Source: Candidatus Borrarchaeota archaeon
GTDB lineage: Archaea > Asgardarchaeota > Sifarchaeia > Borrarchaeales > Borrarchaeaceae
Length of the DNA: 5,569 bases
Reading direction: 5' to 3'
Assembly (NCBI GenBank): GCA_016840645.1
Contig: JAEORY010000299.1
Coordinates: 1 to 5,569, forward strand
Shown here in pieces: positions 1-5,199 of this stretch (within the stretch, counting starts at the first letter, position 1; the number at the start of each line of letters is the position of its first letter). Under the pieces are notes generated by a model. The model did no database searches. It had not been told where the DNA came from and worked only from the letters and a program-made list of their open reading frames with translations. The translations under genes and the position numbers were made by a program.

Positions 1-44
1 AAGCCAGCTTTGTTCGAATTTCCAGCTATGCGACTTATTTAAGT

Positions 45-51
45 AAAAAAA
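45..51 (-). terminator. Oligo-T tract downstream of the ABC operon
   Basis: A run of seven T on the minus strand lies 22 bases beyond the stop codon of the ATPase gene, with no convincing GC-rich hairpin before it. Archaeal RNA polymerase terminates on such oligo-T tracts, so this is a plausible end for the permease-ATPase transcript. The call rests only on the T run and its position. Confidence 0.4.
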
Positions 52-72
52 GAAGGTATTTGAATCGATAGA

Positions 73-750
73 TTATCCACTAATTTTTCCATCTCTCATT
101 TTAATAATTCGGCTTGCATACTTTTTCCAAGTTTCATTGTGGGACACAACGACGATTGTACTTTTTTGTTCTTTGTTAAGTTTTACTAGCAGTTCAAAGA
201 AGTCTTCACCAGCTTGGGTATCGAGATTACCAGTCGGTTCGTCTGCGAAGATCACCCTTGGTGAATTAATTAATGCACGTGCAATAGCAGCTCTTTGTTG
301 TTCACCACCAGAGAGTTGACGCGGTTTATGATCCTTTCTGTCAATCAGATCAACTGCACGTAAAACCTCATACGCTTTCTCCTCGATTTCTTTGTTCTTC
401 AACTTTGAAGGCCATAATGGGCTTGTTATATTTTCAAAAACAGTCATATCTTGGACTAAATTGAACTCCTGGAAGACAAATCCGATTTTTTCCCGTCTCA
501 GTTTCGGGAACTCCTTCTCATCAATTTTATCTGTGTCCATTCCGTCGAATATGACTCGACCTGTACTTGGTTGATCAAGTCCTGCCATAACATTCATCAG
601 TGTAGTTTTTCCACAACCAGATGGACCTACGATTAGAAGGAAGTCACTTTCTCGGACTTCCATATTGATATCTTTTAGTGCAACAACTACTTCTTTACCT
701 CTTTTGTATTCCTTGCTTACTTTCTCTACCAAAACCACGGGTACTGACAC
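73..750 (-). CDS. ABC transporter ATP-binding protein, LolD/MacB (FtsE-like) type
   Basis: This is the cytoplasmic ATPase that would power the FtsX-type permease encoded just upstream. Counting from the GTG start chosen here (225 residues), the ABC domain is complete: Walker A GPSGCGKTT at 42-50, Q-loop glutamine at 94 in VFQEFNLV, signature LSGGEQQR from 146, Walker B VIFADEP at 166-172 with the catalytic glutamate at 171, D-loop NLD at 175-177, and switch histidine 204 in VVSHN. The PTGNLD wording and the length are typical of the LolD/MacB/FtsE group, which pairs with FtsX-fold permeases for mechanical work or export rather than solute uptake. An in-frame TTG at 757-759 directly abuts AAGGAG with no spacer, whereas the GTG at 748-750 sits 9 nt from it, so GTG is preferred. 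The permease stop is 18 nt upstream, which indicates one transcript. The substrate is unknown. Confidence 0.93.
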   Translation of the reverse strand: MSVPVVLVEKVSKEYKRGKEVVVALKDINMEVRESDFLLIVGPSGCGKTTLMNVMAGLDQPSTGRVIFDGMDTDKIDEKEFPKLRREKIGFVFQEFNLVQDMTVFENITSPLWPSKLKNKEIEEKAYEVLRAVDLIDRKDHKPRQLSGGEQQRAAIARALINSPRVIFADEPTGNLDTQAGEDFFELLVKLNKEQKSTIVVVSHNETWKKYASRIIKMRDGKISG

Positions 751-759
751 TATAATCAA

Positions 760-765
760 CTCCTT
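760..765 (-). promoter_or_regulatory. Shine-Dalgarno AAGGAG that decides the ATPase start
   Basis: AAGGAG on the minus strand ends directly against an in-frame TTG, leaving no spacer, but lies 9 nt before an in-frame GTG. Normal ribosome spacing therefore favours the GTG, giving a protein three residues shorter than the longest open frame. Confidence 0.6.
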
Positions 766-768
766 AAC

Positions 769-1311
769 TTACAAGGCTCTAAAAGCCTCCATAGGCCTAA
801 TATTTAGAACTCTCCAATAAGCTATTAGTACACCAGGTATCTGAAAGATCACAATGATCACGAACGTGAGAATAAGCGTGTTTCTAGTTAATATCAAAGT
901 ACTAACGTTCACTAAGAACGAAAGATATGCGTTAATGCCTAACAGGTGAATGTCCATTTCCAATAGTAAGATATAGCCCGCCAAGGCCACTAATAGGATT
1001 TCGCTTATTATAAGCGATCTCACATTGTTATTTCCCCAACCGATAGCTTTCAAAACCGCAATATCTCTTTTTCTAAAAGTTGAAATGAGGAATCCATATA
1101 GAGTAGAGACGATAGCACTGCCTATCAATGTGCTTGTCAATCTTATTTGTGCTTCAGTTAATTGTCCACCTAGGCTAAATCCTGTGTCACTTACAGCGTT
1201 AAGGTTTATGGCTATTAACCATGCTAAGGCAGAATAAACAACAACAAATGATATGAAGCGGATTTTGGATCTAGTCGCAAGTTTCATGCCTTGCCAGAAT
1301 ATATTGACCAA
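769..1311 (-). CDS. Short FtsX-type ABC transporter permease
   Basis: This 180-residue membrane protein is the partner of the ATPase that follows it. Four membrane segments can be read: about 18-37, 59-78, 101-117 and 147-166. Between the second and third is a cytoplasmic stretch, FRKRDIAVLKAIGW at 79-92, matching the conserved FtsX/MacB motif that contacts the ATPase (family form R-x-x-E-I-A-[IV]-L-[KR]-A-[IL]-G). The tail NIRPMEAFRAL matches the usual P-x-E-A-[LF]-R ending. The oddity is size: family permeases are commonly several hundred residues with a large extracytoplasmic domain after the first helix, whereas here only about 20 residues (38-58) link helices 1 and 2. The start is a TTG 8 nt after GAGGAGG, and the first helix is complete, so N-terminal truncation is not obvious. 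Either it is a natural minimal permease, probably a dimer, or a shortened descendant of a larger one. Confidence 0.82.
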   Translation of the reverse strand: MVNIFWQGMKLATRSKIRFISFVVVYSALAWLIAINLNAVSDTGFSLGGQLTEAQIRLTSTLIGSAIVSTLYGFLISTFRKRDIAVLKAIGWGNNNVRSLIISEILLVALAGYILLLEMDIHLLGINAYLSFLVNVSTLILTRNTLILTFVIIVIFQIPGVLIAYWRVLNIRPMEAFRAL

Positions 1312-1319
1312 TTGTTATT

Positions 1320-1326
1320 CCTCCTC
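1320..1326 (-). promoter_or_regulatory. Shine-Dalgarno GAGGAGG for the permease TTG start
   Basis: GAGGAGG on the minus strand lies 8 nt before a TTG codon at 1309-1311. It is a near-perfect anti-SD match at ideal spacing and is the main reason to accept a TTG start for a protein that looks short. Confidence 0.7.
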
Positions 1327-1399
1327 GAAGATCTTGTTATAACCTGTTTCAAATGCAATTAGAGAATTGTATTTCCTCTTATGATTAGTTTTGCACCAT

Positions 1400-1409
1400 G
1401 TCTAATATA
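1400..1409 (-). promoter_or_regulatory. Candidate TATA box for the permease-ATPase unit
   Basis: The minus strand reads CTTATATTAG here, which would place initiation near 1378 and give a leader of about 65 nt. A second candidate, CTTTTTATAAAAAAC at 1469-1483, is a closer TATA match but would give a leader of about 140 nt and overlaps the T-rich region after argH. I cannot choose firmly between them. Confidence 0.3.
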
Positions 1410-1477
1410 AGCTGCGGTAAACCTTCTTGCAACGGAAAAACTTTAGTAATCAAGAGGCTCACAAAAATGTTTTTTAT

Positions 1478-1495
1478 AAAAAGAAGAATCAAAAA
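1478..1495 (-). terminator. T-rich tracts after argH
   Basis: Twelve bases beyond the argH stop the minus strand shows a T5 run (1491-1495), and another T5 follows at 1478-1482 with TTCTTC between. This is the kind of T-rich stretch at which archaeal polymerase stops. The second run merges into a TATA-like sequence that may belong to the next transcription unit. Confidence 0.4.
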
Positions 1496-1506
1496 TTATA
1501 AGCAAA

Positions 1507-2988
1507 CTATTGATAAGAAAAAGATGCTAATTTTTCTTTTGCCTGTTCTAAAAAACCTCTCAAAGACGATATTTGGTTCGTTAATTTTTCCAATTCCTTT
1601 TCCTTGTTCATAATAGTAGAGCGTACGGTATCAGGAGAGGGTCCACCTACTATTTTTCTAGATTTGACACTTTCGATAGGATCTATAGCCTGAATGAGTT
1701 TATTAAAATCAATATCGAGTTTGTTATTGATAGTTTCCAGACATATTTTGTCAAATAGGTCTTTGTCTAAATCTGTTAATTTTTTTCGCCCCATTTCAAG
1801 AAGCGCAAGTACGATATTGCTTACTAATCTATGTGTGGTCCTAAAAGGAAGTTGAGTGTGAGAAACTAAGAAATCGGCGAGATCAGTTGCTGTTATAAAA
1901 CTGTTTACACACATTTCTTTCATTCGATTTTTATCAACGTTAATGCCTTCGATGCATCCAGTCAGCATATTAACAGAAGAATAAGTAATTTCGAATCCAT
2001 GCCATAGATATTTTGTTAATTCTTGCAGATCTAAATTATAACTTAAGGGAAGTGCCTTTATCATTGCAAGACTTGTCATCAGATCGCCGAAGACGGTAGC
2101 TGATTTTGCTCTCATTAATTCTGGAACGGAAGCATTTTTTTTCTGGGGCATAATGCTGCTTGTTGATGTAAACATATCAGGCAATTCTAAATAACTAAAT
2201 TCAGAAGTACTCCAAAGAATCAGTTCTTCGGAAATTTGGCTGAGATATAGCATTATCATTGAATAAATTGAGAGTACCTCAAGTAAAAAATCTCGTGATG
2301 CTACTGCGTCAATTGAGTTGTCCATTAACTTGTTAAAGCCAAGTAACTCAGAAATTCTTTCGCGTGAGATGGGGAAAGTAGTTGTGGCTAAGGCCGCAGC
2401 GCCCATTGGGCACACATTCACCCTCGGAAAGGCATCTATAAGCCGATCTACGTTCCTAAACAATGCGTTAACATGGGAGAGAAAATGATGCGCTAGCGTT
2501 ATTGGCTGTGCGTGTTGAAGATGTGTATAGCCTGGCATTAGGGTATCAACGTGCTCTTTTGCAAAATTGAGAAGAGTCTTAATAAAGGCAACAAGATTTT
2601 TTGCTACAAGAAGTATATCCTCTCGAGTAACCATTCGCAGTGCAGTATTTTGCTGATCATTACGGGATTTCGCCGTGTGAATTCTTCCTCCAATATCTTC
2701 GCCGATTTGTTCTATGACTCTAGCTTCAACGTTCATATGAACATCTTCCAGCATTGGATCTAGTTTCATCTCTGGATCTAGCGCATTTAAAGCCTTCAAG
2801 ATTTGTTTTGATGTCTTGTCGGCAATAATGCCACATTCAACTAGCATTATGCAGTGTGCTTTGTTGATGTCAATTACAGCATTGATCAGTCTTCTGTCGC
2901 TGTCGATAGATGAAGAAAAATCAGCGATATCCTTTGGTTGTTTCCCTAGCCGCTTATGTCGTAGAAGATCTACTGAAGAATCGTCCAT
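1507..2988 (-). CDS. argH: Argininosuccinate lyase
   Basis: This cytoplasmic enzyme catalyses the last step of arginine synthesis, splitting argininosuccinate into arginine and fumarate; it is a homotetramer in known family members. The 493 residues carry the fumarate-lyase landmarks in order: EDVHMNVEAR at 81-90, HTAKSRNDQ at 104-112, GYTHLQHAQP at 153-162 with catalytic-base-type H156, the mobile serine-loop motif TSSIMPQKKN at 276-285, YNLDLQE at 317-323, and GGPSPDTVR at 448-456. Differences from the commonest forms are HTGRSRND to HTAKSRND, the G before SS in the signature replaced by T, and the proline after KKN replaced by alanine (A286). Residues 461-485 form a charged, heptad-like tail, making the protein somewhat longer than the roughly 460-residue bacterial enzymes. 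The ATG start has AGGTG 5 nt upstream. It lies 24 nt after the argG stop, so the two genes are probably co-transcribed. Confidence 0.96.
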   Translation of the reverse strand: MDDSSVDLLRHKRLGKQPKDIADFSSSIDSDRRLINAVIDINKAHCIMLVECGIIADKTSKQILKALNALDPEMKLDPMLEDVHMNVEARVIEQIGEDIGGRIHTAKSRNDQQNTALRMVTREDILLVAKNLVAFIKTLLNFAKEHVDTLMPGYTHLQHAQPITLAHHFLSHVNALFRNVDRLIDAFPRVNVCPMGAAALATTTFPISRERISELLGFNKLMDNSIDAVASRDFLLEVLSIYSMIMLYLSQISEELILWSTSEFSYLELPDMFTSTSSIMPQKKNASVPELMRAKSATVFGDLMTSLAMIKALPLSYNLDLQELTKYLWHGFEITYSSVNMLTGCIEGINVDKNRMKEMCVNSFITATDLADFLVSHTQLPFRTTHRLVSNIVLALLEMGRKKLTDLDKDLFDKICLETINNKLDIDFNKLIQAIDPIESVKSRKIVGGPSPDTVRSTIMNKEKELEKLTNQISSLRGFLEQAKEKLASFSYQ

Positions 2989-2993
2989 GTGAA

Positions 2994-2998
2994 CACCT
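2994..2998 (-). promoter_or_regulatory. Shine-Dalgarno AGGTG for argH
   Basis: AGGTG lies in the 24-nt argG-argH gap, 5 nt before the argH ATG. It supports this ATG as the start and independent ribosome loading on the shared transcript. Confidence 0.55.
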
Positions 2999-3012
2999 AA
3001 TAGTTTGAATGC

Positions 3013-4212
3013 CTAATGTTTTTTCGCATTATTATTTCTTGCGACGACGGTTGGAAGTCCCCATAGTTGGATGAAATTAACGGCCTTCTTTTGGTCAAAA
3101 GTAGATAGTTCTTCATATGTAGCAAGGTCATAGTCATAGAGCGAATTCGGTGACGTCCTTCCAACGACTATTTGATTTCCTTTATAGAGTTTTACTTTAA
3201 CTGCACCATTTACACGGGTCTGTGTATTGTTTATAAAAGCCTCTAGGTCATCTTTTAGTGGATCCATCCACAGACCAGTGTATGCAAGTTCAGTCCATTT
3301 TTGATCTATTATAGGTTTAAAGTAATTCTCGTGACGAGTGAGTACCATTTTCTCTAAATCCGCATGTGCTTCCAACAGGATCATTGCTGCAGGACATTCA
3401 TAAATTTCTCTTGATTTGATACCAACAAGCCTGTCTTCAATATGATCAATACGTCCAACACCGTGTTGACCGCCTATTTCATTTAACTTTGCAATTAACT
3501 CAACGCCGTTCATTTTCTGATCATTAAGGGAAACGGGTGCACCTTTTTCAAAACCAATAGTTACGTATTCGGGTTCATCTGGTGCTTTCGTGGGATCAGT
3601 AGTAAGTTTAAAGATATCCTCTGGTGGTTCCTCTTCAGGATGTTCTAGAATTCCGCATTCTATCGAACGTCCAAACATATTTTCATCAATTGAATACACA
3701 CTATGGGCGTCTGTTGGAATTCCATGTTTCTTAGCGTATTCGATTTCGGCTGGGCGATCAAGATCCCATTCGCGCACGGGGGCTATTATTTTTAGTTTAG
3801 GATTCAAGGCAGTGGTGCAGATGTCAATACGAACTTGATCGTTACCTTTTCCAGTACATCCATGCGCTACCGCATCAGCATCTTCTAATTTTGCAATTTC
3901 CACGAGTTTTGATGATATCAGCGGACGAGAAAGCGCTGCGTCTAATGGGTATTTGCCTTGGTAGAGTGCATTTGCTTTAATAGCAGGTGTGATATAATTA
4001 TCAAAGAATTCCTGTTTTCCATCAATTTGATAGTGTTTCTTTACTCCTAAATCATACGCTCTTTCCTCAGCCGCTTTGAAATCCTTTGGCTGCCCCACGT
4101 TAATAATGACTGTAACGACGTCCGCCGTATATTTTTCCTGTAACCAGGGAACACAAACAGAGGTGTCTAGCCCTCCACTATAAGCTAAAACTACTTTTTC
4201 AACATCTTTCAA
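3013..4212 (-). CDS. argG: Argininosuccinate synthase
   Basis: This cytoplasmic enzyme joins citrulline and aspartate using ATP, releasing AMP and pyrophosphate, to make argininosuccinate for ArgH. The 399-residue length is normal for the family. The N-type ATP-pyrophosphatase P-loop AYSGGLDTS spans 10-18. The second signature, HGCTGKGNDQVR at 117-128, is intact except that the usual final phenylalanine is isoleucine (I129). Further family landmarks are LSRPLIS at 94-100, APVREW at 144-149, SIDENMFGRSIECG at 174-187, TGLWMDPLK at 312-320, and GRTSPNSLYDYDLATY at 351-366. The start is a TTG, 8 nt after a strong AAGGAGG; the P-loop begins nine residues in, as expected, so no longer start is needed. 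It is the first gene of the argG-argH unit, with a BRE/TATA promoter about 40 nt upstream. Confidence 0.97.
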   Translation of the reverse strand: MKDVEKVVLAYSGGLDTSVCVPWLQEKYTADVVTVIINVGQPKDFKAAEERAYDLGVKKHYQIDGKQEFFDNYITPAIKANALYQGKYPLDAALSRPLISSKLVEIAKLEDADAVAHGCTGKGNDQVRIDICTTALNPKLKIIAPVREWDLDRPAEIEYAKKHGIPTDAHSVYSIDENMFGRSIECGILEHPEEEPPEDIFKLTTDPTKAPDEPEYVTIGFEKGAPVSLNDQKMNGVELIAKLNEIGGQHGVGRIDHIEDRLVGIKSREIYECPAAMILLEAHADLEKMVLTRHENYFKPIIDQKWTELAYTGLWMDPLKDDLEAFINNTQTRVNGAVKVKLYKGNQIVVGRTSPNSLYDYDLATYEELSTFDQKKAVNFIQLWGLPTVVARNNNAKKH

Positions 4213-4220
4213 GATTCAAA

Positions 4221-4227
4221 CCTCCTT
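4221..4227 (-). promoter_or_regulatory. Shine-Dalgarno AAGGAGG for argG TTG start
   Basis: AAGGAGG, a perfect anti-SD match, lies 8 nt before the TTG at 4210-4212. It fixes the non-ATG start of argG. Confidence 0.75.
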
Positions 4228-4252
4228 TAGTTGTAATATCATTTCTGCAAAA

Positions 4253-4265
4253 CTTTAAATCTTCC
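4253..4265 (-). promoter_or_regulatory. BRE/TATA promoter proximal to argG
   Basis: The minus strand reads GGAAGATTTAAAG: a purine-rich BRE-like segment followed by a TTTAAA TATA box (4254-4259). Initiation about 26 nt downstream would fall near 4230, giving a leader of some 18 nt that just includes the AAGGAGG. This is the best-placed promoter for argGH. Position and composition support it; no transcript evidence is available. Confidence 0.55.
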
Positions 4266-4356
4266 ATGAACATGAATAAAACAAGTTCAATACGCGATAG
4301 AGTTTTTATCTCAGAGAAAAAATATATTATGTCCTCTGAAATGGAAGAAAATATGT

Positions 4357-4386
4357 AAAAAACAGTGCCGAAGTTATCTAGTTCGA
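4357..4386 (-). terminator. Weak hairpin plus T6 between the distal promoter and argG
   Basis: On the minus strand TCGAA (4386-4382) can pair with TTCGG (4372-4368) across a nine-base loop, using one G-T wobble. CACTG and then T6 (4362-4357) follow. This would stop a leftward transcript beginning at the distal TATA box at 4424-4434, or it could act as an attenuator ahead of argG. The stem is only 5 bp, so the T run carries most of the weight. Confidence 0.3.
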
Positions 4387-4409
4387 GTGCGATCTCCTGG
4401 GTACCTCAT
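4374..4409 (-). other. Possible 11-codon arginine-rich leader frame upstream of argG
   Basis: An ATG opens a frame reading MRYPGDRTRTR and then TAA: four arginines in eleven residues, three of them at alternate positions just before the stop. It is followed at once by a weak hairpin and a T6 run, about 160 nt upstream of the argG start. The arrangement resembles a leader-peptide attenuator for an arginine operon. Against it, there is no clear Shine-Dalgarno motif, the ATG lies a few bases upstream of the start predicted from the nearest TATA box, and argG has its own promoter further down. It may be chance. Confidence 0.2.
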
Positions 4410-4423
4410 CCCGTCATCTCTGC

Positions 4424-4434
4424 AATATTTATAA
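4424..4434 (-). promoter_or_regulatory. Distal leftward TATA-like box
   Basis: The minus strand reads TTATAAATATT, a good archaeal TATA match. It would start transcription leftward around 4402-4406, giving either a long leader for argG or a short RNA of about 45 nt ending at the T6 at 4357-4362. The same 11-mer occurs in opposite orientation at 4475-4485. Confidence 0.35.
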
Positions 4435-4474
4435 TGTATCTATCGCTTTTTAGCATTCAAACCTAATATGCCAC

Positions 4475-4485
4475 TTATAAATATT
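4475..4485 (+). promoter_or_regulatory. Mirrored rightward TATA-like box
   Basis: The plus strand reads TTATAAATATT, the exact reverse complement of 4424-4434. It would start transcription rightward near 4506, toward the 114-residue gene, with a leader of about 330 nt, so it is not the most likely promoter for that gene. TATA-like sequences are partly symmetrical, so the direction of either box is uncertain. Confidence 0.3.
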
Positions 4486-4543
4486 TCTAAATCGCTGTTT
4501 AATTAAGGTCTCTTGATCCTAAAATAAACTATTATGCACCTCT

Positions 4544-4560
4544 TAACATTTTTAATGTTA
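4544..4560. promoter_or_regulatory. Operator-like inverted repeat TAACATT-TTT-AATGTTA
   Basis: Two perfect 7-base arms flank a 3-base centre (17 bp total) in the argG / 114-residue-gene divergent region. The size and spacing suit a dimeric helix-turn-helix protein. The arms are AT-rich, so chance is possible. No coding sequence overlaps it. Confidence 0.35.
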
Positions 4561-4590
4561 TACATCCGCTAAAACAGTGATAAAATGAAA

Positions 4591-4606
4591 AAATCCATAT
4601 GGATTT
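4591..4606. promoter_or_regulatory. Operator-like 16-bp perfect palindrome AAATCCATATGGATTT
   Basis: This uninterrupted 16-bp dyad contains CC/GG in each half, which makes it less likely to be an AT-rich accident than its neighbours. Two further A-T pairs extend it beyond a single A/C mismatch. Its centre is about 46 bp from that of the dyad at 4544-4560. It could be an operator for a dimeric regulator. Confidence 0.4.
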
Positions 4607-4667
4607 CTTTAAGAATTGCTAGCCTTTGAAATGACACCTCTATTTTTTTGTCTTTTATATAATATTT

Positions 4668-4679
4668 ACCTATAAAAAA
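4668..4679 (+). promoter_or_regulatory. Candidate TATA box for the 114-residue gene
   Basis: The sequence around 4668-4679 reads CCTATAAAAAAC on the plus strand. Initiation would be expected near 4698, giving a leader of roughly 140 nt. Alternatives are GCATAAAAG at 4692-4700 and AACTATAGC at 4763-4771; the last would give the shortest leader. No single one stands out. Confidence 0.3.
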
Positions 4680-4785
4680 CGCGCGCAACAAAGCATAAAA
4701 GTAAGTTTCAAAAAAGGTTATCAAAACATAAAGTCTTCAGTTCGAATGTTTATCTAATACTAAACTATAGCATTTCTGCTGACCG

Positions 4786-4819
4786 TTAATTGATTTCTGG
4801 AGCGGGGCGATCAACTTAA
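4786..4819 (+). promoter_or_regulatory. Hairpin in the 5' leader of the 114-residue gene
   Basis: TTAATTGAT (4786-4794) can pair with ATCAA-c-TTAA (4810-4819), forming nine base pairs with one bulged C around a GC-rich 15-base loop containing GGAG and GGGG. It ends two bases before the AGGCGGT ribosome-binding motif (4822-4828). It could modulate translation or be a protein-binding site; its pairing is AT-rich and would be modest in strength. Confidence 0.3.
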
Positions 4820-4836
4820 TTAGGCGGTAAAAGGCT

Positions 4837-5181
4837 ATGTCGCGTGATGAAAAAAATGTAAAGATTATATTTGAATATCCTGGTCATACAACCGAAAAAA
4901 TCTTGGCTAAATCTGAAGCGAAAGAATTAGAAATCATGGCGGTTTCAGGGGTATTTAAAAGACTTATAAGAGAAGTGTTGCGTGTAACACTCGCGATCTT
5001 AGAAAGTAAAGAGGATAAGATCAAGAAAAAAGATTTGGTTAGGGGACGCGGAGGAGACAAATATAGAGCGATAAAGTACCTGAAAGCAGAAGGGATAATC
5101 GAGGACAAGAAAGGAGTAATAACGATACAAGACCTCGCAAAGTTGACAGAATTAAAAGATGAACTTTCCGATCTAGTATAG
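4837..5181 (+). CDS. Hypothetical small protein with a winged-helix-like C-terminal half
   Basis: I do not recognise a named family. The 114-residue product is highly charged, lysine- and glutamate-rich, with no signal peptide or membrane segment, so it is probably cytoplasmic. Residues 7-14 look like a beta strand (NVKIIFEY). Residues 27-57 look mostly helical. Residues 60-97 fit a winged helix-turn-helix: a basic helix around KKKDLVRG, a glycine-rich turn RGGDK at 71-75, a recognition-like helix YRAIKYLKAEGII at 76-88, and a beta wing EDKKGVITI. A short acidic helix (98-114) closes it. The ATG has AGGCGGT 8 nt upstream, a one-mismatch Shine-Dalgarno. It is transcribed divergently from argG across a 624-bp region with dyads, so a role as a local DNA-binding regulator is reasonable inference. 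It could equally be a nucleic-acid-associated protein with no link to arginine. Confidence 0.7.
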   Translation: MSRDEKNVKIIFEYPGHTTEKILAKSEAKELEIMAVSGVFKRLIREVLRVTLAILESKEDKIKKKDLVRGRGGDKYRAIKYLKAEGIIEDKKGVITIQDLAKLTELKDELSDLV

Positions 5182-5189
5182 CGTGTTGA

Positions 5190-5197
5190 TTTTTTTT
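5190..5197 (+). terminator. T8 tract after the 114-residue gene
   Basis: Eight T begin 8 nt after the stop codon, within TGATT-TTTTTT-AATCA, which can form a 5-bp stem. This is a typical archaeal oligo-T end for the rightward gene and occupies nearly all of the 18-bp gap to the convergent stop codon. Confidence 0.5.
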
Positions 5198-5199
5198 AA

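Noticed and set aside
1..71. Two plus-strand open frames running in from the left edge, ending at TAA 40-42 and TAG 69-71; the second ends in a basic tail, YLSKKRRYLNR.
   Set aside because: Only 13 to 22 codons are visible, with no recognisable motif. Either could be the 3' end of a convergent gene, but nothing in the window decides this.
1385..1463. Minus-strand mini-frame of about 25 codons (GTG start, MSLLITKVFPL...) between argH and the permease gene, considered as a lost N-terminal piece of the permease or a small gene.
   Set aside because: It lacks a ribosome-binding motif, its start overlaps predicted promoter and initiation sequence, and the permease already has a complete first helix and strong SD of its own.
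4374..4420. GC-richer patch with GTTCGAG and GATGACGGGATGAGG (minus strand), considered as part of a tRNA or a C/D box sRNA.
   Set aside because: The bases around the TTCGA do not pair as a T-arm, no acceptor or anticodon stem fits, and no proper C box (RUGAUGA) plus D box (CUGA) pair is present.
4585..4629. Plus-strand 14-codon frame beginning MKKSIWISLRIASL in the divergent region.
   Set aside because: No ribosome-binding motif precedes it and it overlaps the 16-bp palindrome; short frames like this are expected by chance.
4674..4686. Minus-strand GCGCGCGTTTTTT-like stretch, considered as an intrinsic terminator.
   Set aside because: The GC run forms no hairpin with a proper loop, and no gene ends upstream of it on that strand; on the plus strand it is better explained as a TATA box and flank.
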